From assembly GCA_039566865.1 (NCBI GenBank), contig CM076959.1, positions 18,336,501-18,400,500 of the forward strand: a DNA stretch of 64,000 nt. The letters run 5' to 3'. The translations under genes were made by a program, and so were the position numbers. This document shows, piece by piece, positions 15,301-21,500 of this stretch (positions are counted from its first letter, which is position 1; every line of letters starts with the position of its first letter). The DNA is from Aurelia coerulea (Eukaryota > Cnidaria > Scyphozoa > Semaeostomeae > Ulmaridae). The notes under the pieces are model-generated. The model was not told where the DNA came from, ran no database searches, and saw only the letters and a program-made list of their open reading frames with translations.

Positions 15301-18300
15301 GCTATAGTATTTCAGTACCTTATCAGTACTAGAAAGTATTGTTATCAACAAGGGCCCTGTTAAAATTAAAATGTAATGACAAAATGATGGTAGTAATCCT
15401 AATACAATGTAAAACTGGTCAAGGTAATTTCAAGAATATTTACAAGAAATCGCTTTAACAAGAATATCTTATTTACAGGGAATCAGTTTTAATCATAGTA
15501 CTCCTTCAGTCTTAATCTAAATAAAAACAATAGAGTTCAAGGAACGAATCTCCAAGGGAAGTTCGTTGTAACAGCGAGGTCCTTGAAACCAAAACGATTT
15601 TCTTGCAGCTTCAGTTCTCAGTAGTGGCAGACGAAGAGATGCGTTATTAAATCTTGTCTCATAGCTGTAACTATCTTTTCTTCTATTCTACAGATGAGAA
15701 TGAACTCGAAAGCAGCGATGATGAATATGATGAGGAAGGGACAGAATATCAGGAAATGTTACAAAAACAGGTAAGATAAATTTGTGCTCAAAGTTACAAT
15801 TCAGACAGTGCTATCTTCTGTTGTCGATTTTTCTAGCTATTTGTAACATGATATCTTATATGAAACTGTTTTTTTACTGTACCTTTCTGGCTCAAACTTC
15901 ATAAGCTTTAGCTTTAGTTGTCAGAAGATGCATCTGTTCTTACACTCAGTATTTTTTATTAGAAACCACTTTGTAACTTAATAAATATTTTTTTTTATGA
16001 AAACAAAACCTATTTTCTAAATGAAATGAAATACTATTTAGATGTGCCATTCATGGCGGGGAAAGACACTAGGTCATCTGGTCCCCACCATGAATGACAC
16101 AGGGGCGGCGCTCAATGGTATAAACTGTATGAGCCTCATACCACTTTTTTTTCAAAGCTTCCCTAAAAAACCTTAGAATTCATTGGGCGAATTTTGTGTC
16201 AGCCTTCTGTTCTGCTTGACTCAGTAGCGGAGGCGCATTACGTGATCAAATGGTGATTCAAATGTCAACGCCAACGTAACTTTGTGTCTGGCTTGTTCCG
16301 ACAAAAGATATGTAATTATCTGCTAATCCGTCATGAATCATAATCTATGGTACTATTGATAGCTATTGAATCACGAGGGCAGTTATGGCCACGGTATGAG
16401 TTTCTCATTTCTCATACCATGATGTCACTAAACTTTTGTCTTGGTGGCCCTCTGTTACGTCATGGCGTATTGTAAACCTAACTTGAAACAAAGCGACCTG
16501 TCTTCCATGGTATGAGTTTTCGATTTCTCATACCGTGGCCAATCTAACCTTTCATCTCAACACTACGCTGATCTCGCTTACTTTCGTCTTCGAGCCGTGC
16601 CGTGTCTATACTTTATAACATGGATCGGGTTTTAGGAAGCGAGTACCGTTGGGGTGTTTCAAATATTTTCTCTATTTTGTCAACTCAAAGACGATTAACT
16701 CACGAACAACGACTAAAAAGAGATGGGAGACCATGCCCAAAAGTTACCGTAAAAAATACGTAGCAATTAACACTGCATACGAGAAATTTCCGTGGATTTG
16801 TGGAGACGTAGAAAAGAACACCTACTTTTGTTGGCCATGTCTCGTTATGGGTGATTTATCGAAGGTGAGTTTTTTCACCAGATTGAGTTTCCCGAACACC
16901 AAATTGGCCCGGAGGGAGGATACTTAGTATATTTATCCTATTGGAATATGCTGTGCGGAATTTCACTCATTCGAAAAAGCGTACAAGATTTTTCAATACA
17001 AAACAAAACAATTTCTTCAGAGCGGGTTGTTGATAGTGTAGTCACCGATTTTTTTCCGGGGTCTGCTTTTTCGATTTGTTGGCCATTATGAGAGGGCTTG
17101 TAACCATCAGCCATAATTATAGCCGTGGCTCCGAGCTCTTTACCGCGTTCACTGGCCATGGTATGAGAATCACAATCCTCATACTGTGCCCTTGAGGTGG
17201 CAATACAGGAAGGGCTATGTGCCTGTGGCCAAATTTTTTCTCATGGCTGAAAGCCCTTTAGCCACGTTCATTGGCCATGGTATGAGGGTCATGATCCTAA
17301 TACCTTGCCTTGAAGGTGATGTGGCTAAAAACAGAGGGCTAAAAGGCGTATATCTTTTCAGTAACATGATTTTTCCAAATTCAAATTGGCCGTGGCCTAA
17401 GGCCGCTACTATTTCCTCTTTGCAGAAGGAGAAACTTGACTGCATTTAACTTTAAATTTAGAGAAAATCTAAAGCTGTGATTCATCAAAAATGCTAATTT
17501 TCCCCGGGGCTTCGCCCCTGGACCCCAATGGGGGGCTTACAGCGCCCCCCATACCCCCAGCTGGACTGGTTAACAATTTCTTCGCTTCGCGAAGAAATTG
17601 TTAACTTTCGCTCTTGAGCATTTCAAACTTTCAGAAAACTAATACCAAAAAAATTTCGCTCCCAGCCGCCCCTGCTTAAATTCATGGGTTCTTGCTTGAA
17701 TTTTGCAGACTGAGAAGAACTTAGCTGGTTTAAGGATGTTTGATGTAGATGATCTGGATATTTTCACAACACCAATTGATGATAACCCATATATTGATGA
17801 GTACATCACATTCAAAGATACATTGCAAGGTGAGCTCGCTATGCTTGTATTTACTACCTGGGTAAGTTTAGAAAAGTGTTTAGATATTTGATATGTGTTG
17901 CTTTCAAATGATTGATTAAATTGATTAAATACCGGGTGAGTCAGAAAGAAGTTTACACGTTTGATGGGCTGTGGAATAAAATATATGTGACCAAGATTCA
18001 AAACTAAGATGTTAATCTATCAGGCAAAGGTTAAGTTAGATAAGAAAATTTGCTTGGTAAAATCACTCATCTTTAAGACCCAAAAATTAGAAAAATGGCT
18101 GTAAGGCGTTTGTATGGGAATCGAAAATTCCACCTTCCATTCTGGTCCATGATTTACGTGCTATTGAAATAAACATTCTTAAGACCATGAATTGAATTTG
18201 AATTTGGAAGCCATAGAAATCATGGGCCAGCATGGAATATGGAATTCTCCATTCCCATACAAACCCCTCGCAGGCGTTTTTCTGATTTTGGGTCTGAAAG

Positions 18301-18451
18301 ATGAATGATTTTGCGAAGCAAATTTTTTTTATCTAAGTTAACCTTTTATTGATAGATTAAAATTTTAGTTTTGAATATCGGTCACATACTTTTTATTTCA
18401 CAGCCAGTAAAACATGTAAATTTTTTTCAACTCACCTGGTAGGACAAGGCC

Positions 18452-18522
<71 letters not shown>

Positions 18523-21500
18523 AAAACAACACTGTTAAAAATTTCGTACGTTTCGATTTAAAAATCTTCTTCAGCTAAACTTTACAAAGCAACCGAGCAT
18601 TTTATATCCTACGGTAAACAACCTAGATTAAACTTGAAAGCCAAAAACTTTAAAATCCATCCTAAGTAAGCGTGACTATTATTGAAATAAGACCCAAATG
18701 GGGATAGAAATGATGCTAAAGTTTGAACTTTTTTGGAGTAAAAATCATTATTATTATTATTAGAGTGTTTCGATAGGATCATCCTTATCATCATCAGCTA
18801 ATAGTAACACTGGATTTGATTGCAAAAGATCAATTTAGTTATATTGCTTGTTTCCTTTCAGCTGTACAAACAAGTGACCCACAGTTTTACGAAGCAATGA
18901 TTAGTGCGTTAAATCCTGACAATGGAAAAGAAATACAAGAGATCATAAATGAAGCGAATCGAAAACAACGGGCGAACGGTATGTATAATAACATTTTTGT
19001 TTAAAGAATTGATTGACCGGTAAAATTTCATGAATTTGTTGTGATAACGAAGGCAGATTTTGTAATACAATAGCAATTGCGTTTGATTGACACCTCAATT
19101 CAAAGCGATTTTTAGCGACTGCAGAAATTCTCTCAACCAGTAATTCAAAACAAACAAATCCGCAAAAGTTTCCCTGAAACTAGTATGGCAAACTAAGGGC
19201 AGTTCCACACCAAACCATGCAATGGGTCTAACCCTCATATATCATAGACTTCCATCACGTTTGTACCAGCATATGTTCCAAATCTTTATCTCGTCGTAAA
19301 AAGGTGGGTGTAAAATTCAATGACCTATTTCTTCTGATTGAATGGCTCGAAAGAAACTTTAGATACTTGTCTATAATTCTACCGTTGGACTTTACAGAAA
19401 TTTTGAATATTTTGCGAAATTACAGCGTATCTTACGTTTCAACTCATTTGAGGATGTGACGTCATTAAATTTTTAAGTCATAAGCCAGAAGAGTGATAGA
19501 CTTTTGCTTGATACCACATTGTAGGCATTCATAAACTATGGCTTTCTTCGAAATTATTTGATGTTGCGTCAAACAGTTTAGAAATGACGATGGTTTTAAG
19601 TTTTCTTGAAAGTTTTTCTTGAATTCTTGAAAAAGTAGAAAAACACTCTAATTCTGAAAATATTGAAGATTTCAAAAAACTCCAACGGTAGAATTATATA
19701 GAATTAGCTAAAGTTTCTTTGAAGTCATTCAGTTCAAAGAAATAAGTCAGTCAATTTTACACCAGCCTTTTTAAAGATTTGGAACCTATGCTGGTTTGTA
19801 CCATCAAATCGCAACTGGACGGTACAAGGACGACGAAAGTCCAGCATTTTGGAAAATTTAGGTGGTTTGGTGGAAGAATTATCGCAAAGTAGCAAAATTT
19901 CTTTCAAGCCATTCAAGTAAAAGAAATAGCCGATAGAAATTTTACATCAACTTCTCTTAAAGATTTAGAACGTATGCTGTACTTGTGTATGTGGCGAAGC
20001 TGTTTTATGAGGGGCCCTCCACTTAAAAATGAGGGGCCCTCCACTTAAAACATTGTAAGTAATGTTTTTAGTTGGAGGGCCCCTTGTAAAACAGCTCTGG
20101 CTGAAGGGCAAACCTCCTTGATAGAATCAAAAATCAAAATAGAATAGAATCAAATGCCGGGTGAGCCAGAAAAAGGTTCCCACTTTCAAAAGTTCGTAGC
20201 ACCACAATTACTTCGTGGATTTGAATGATTCCAATTCTAGTTAAAAGCCAAAAGATCGAAGTATTTTTGCGATTTTTCTCGTCTTCTTACAAGCACTGCA
20301 AATATAGGTAAATTCAACTTTTACAAAAATTTCATGGTTGCAAAATGACCGAAAAGGGCCTAAAACACTTGATCAAATCGTTAGGACTCTCCTCACGTAG
20401 AACAATACTCACGGGCGTTTCATCTCTCTCAAGAGTAATAAGACAAACAGATACTAAAGATTTTCAATCCCATGGCAATAAACACGCCCGACAACACCTT
20501 TCTCGAGGAGTTCAGCCTCGCTTTGATGCCCCTATACAAATGTATAGGAAAATGACCGGAAGTGAATATTTTCATCGACTTTGAAATCTTCTTGCAGTGA
20601 TGCGGTGAAATTTTTCCGCGTTAATTTAATCTTAAAAGGTAGTGAATTTATCTAAGAAATGTTTAAAACTAAAATCGTTTTGATTTAAACTTCCTGGTAA
20701 ACTCCACGCAATTTGACAGGAGTGATGGTCTTATTTTAAGAGATTTTCATCCGTATTTGGGCAAATTTTTCGAATTCATTGTTTTTGGTGACGTAAGCAG
20801 CGCCTTGAAAACCATGACATTTAGAAAATGCCGTAGATCGTAGAATTTGTTTTGAAGCGGCGTGGTCTGCTTGCTGCTTGCTTTCAAGAAAACTTTTAAT
20901 TCTGAACGAAACGAAGCAATAAACCAATATGCAGAGCACAAGCGACCCTTTTACTGCCAGTGAAGGACAAGAGATGCTTTCATGTTTTCAAATAAGTCTC
21001 CAGCCCGCCAGAAAGAAAGAGACAAGAAGAAGCAGCTTCCAACGAAAGAACTCGGATATTTATGGATCAAGGACTAAAATCGTTTTGTTTATGATGGCAG
21101 ATGTCTTTGATGGACAAATGGATAGCAAATTATAGAAAATATGTTATTTGTACTGGGCAAGTTCCTGTCAATGATGGAGCAACTCAATGCAGTCTGGAAA
21201 TCTTCTCTTGTTGGCTCTAAAAACTCACAGACAAGGAAGATAGGGAAGGATGCTGTCTATCGAAATTGCAATGACTATTTCTGAATGGACAACGGCAATA
21301 ACTGCTTTTTGGTAATTTTCAGAAACTCATGAATAAGTTTGGCAGTAGGGGCTACAGAGTGAAACAGGCGAGCTTTGTCTTTGTCTTTGCAAACAATTGT
21401 CTTTGCAGATCGAATTCAGAATAAGGTTCAGACTGTTTCAGAATTGGAAGCATTAAAATTTCAATTTTGTGATGATTCAATTGCTATTATCTTACCATCT

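Noticed and set aside
20929..21135. 68-codon plus-strand frame in the 3.1-kb element as a transposase fragment
   Set aside because: No transposase motif is visible, and frames of this length are expected by chance.
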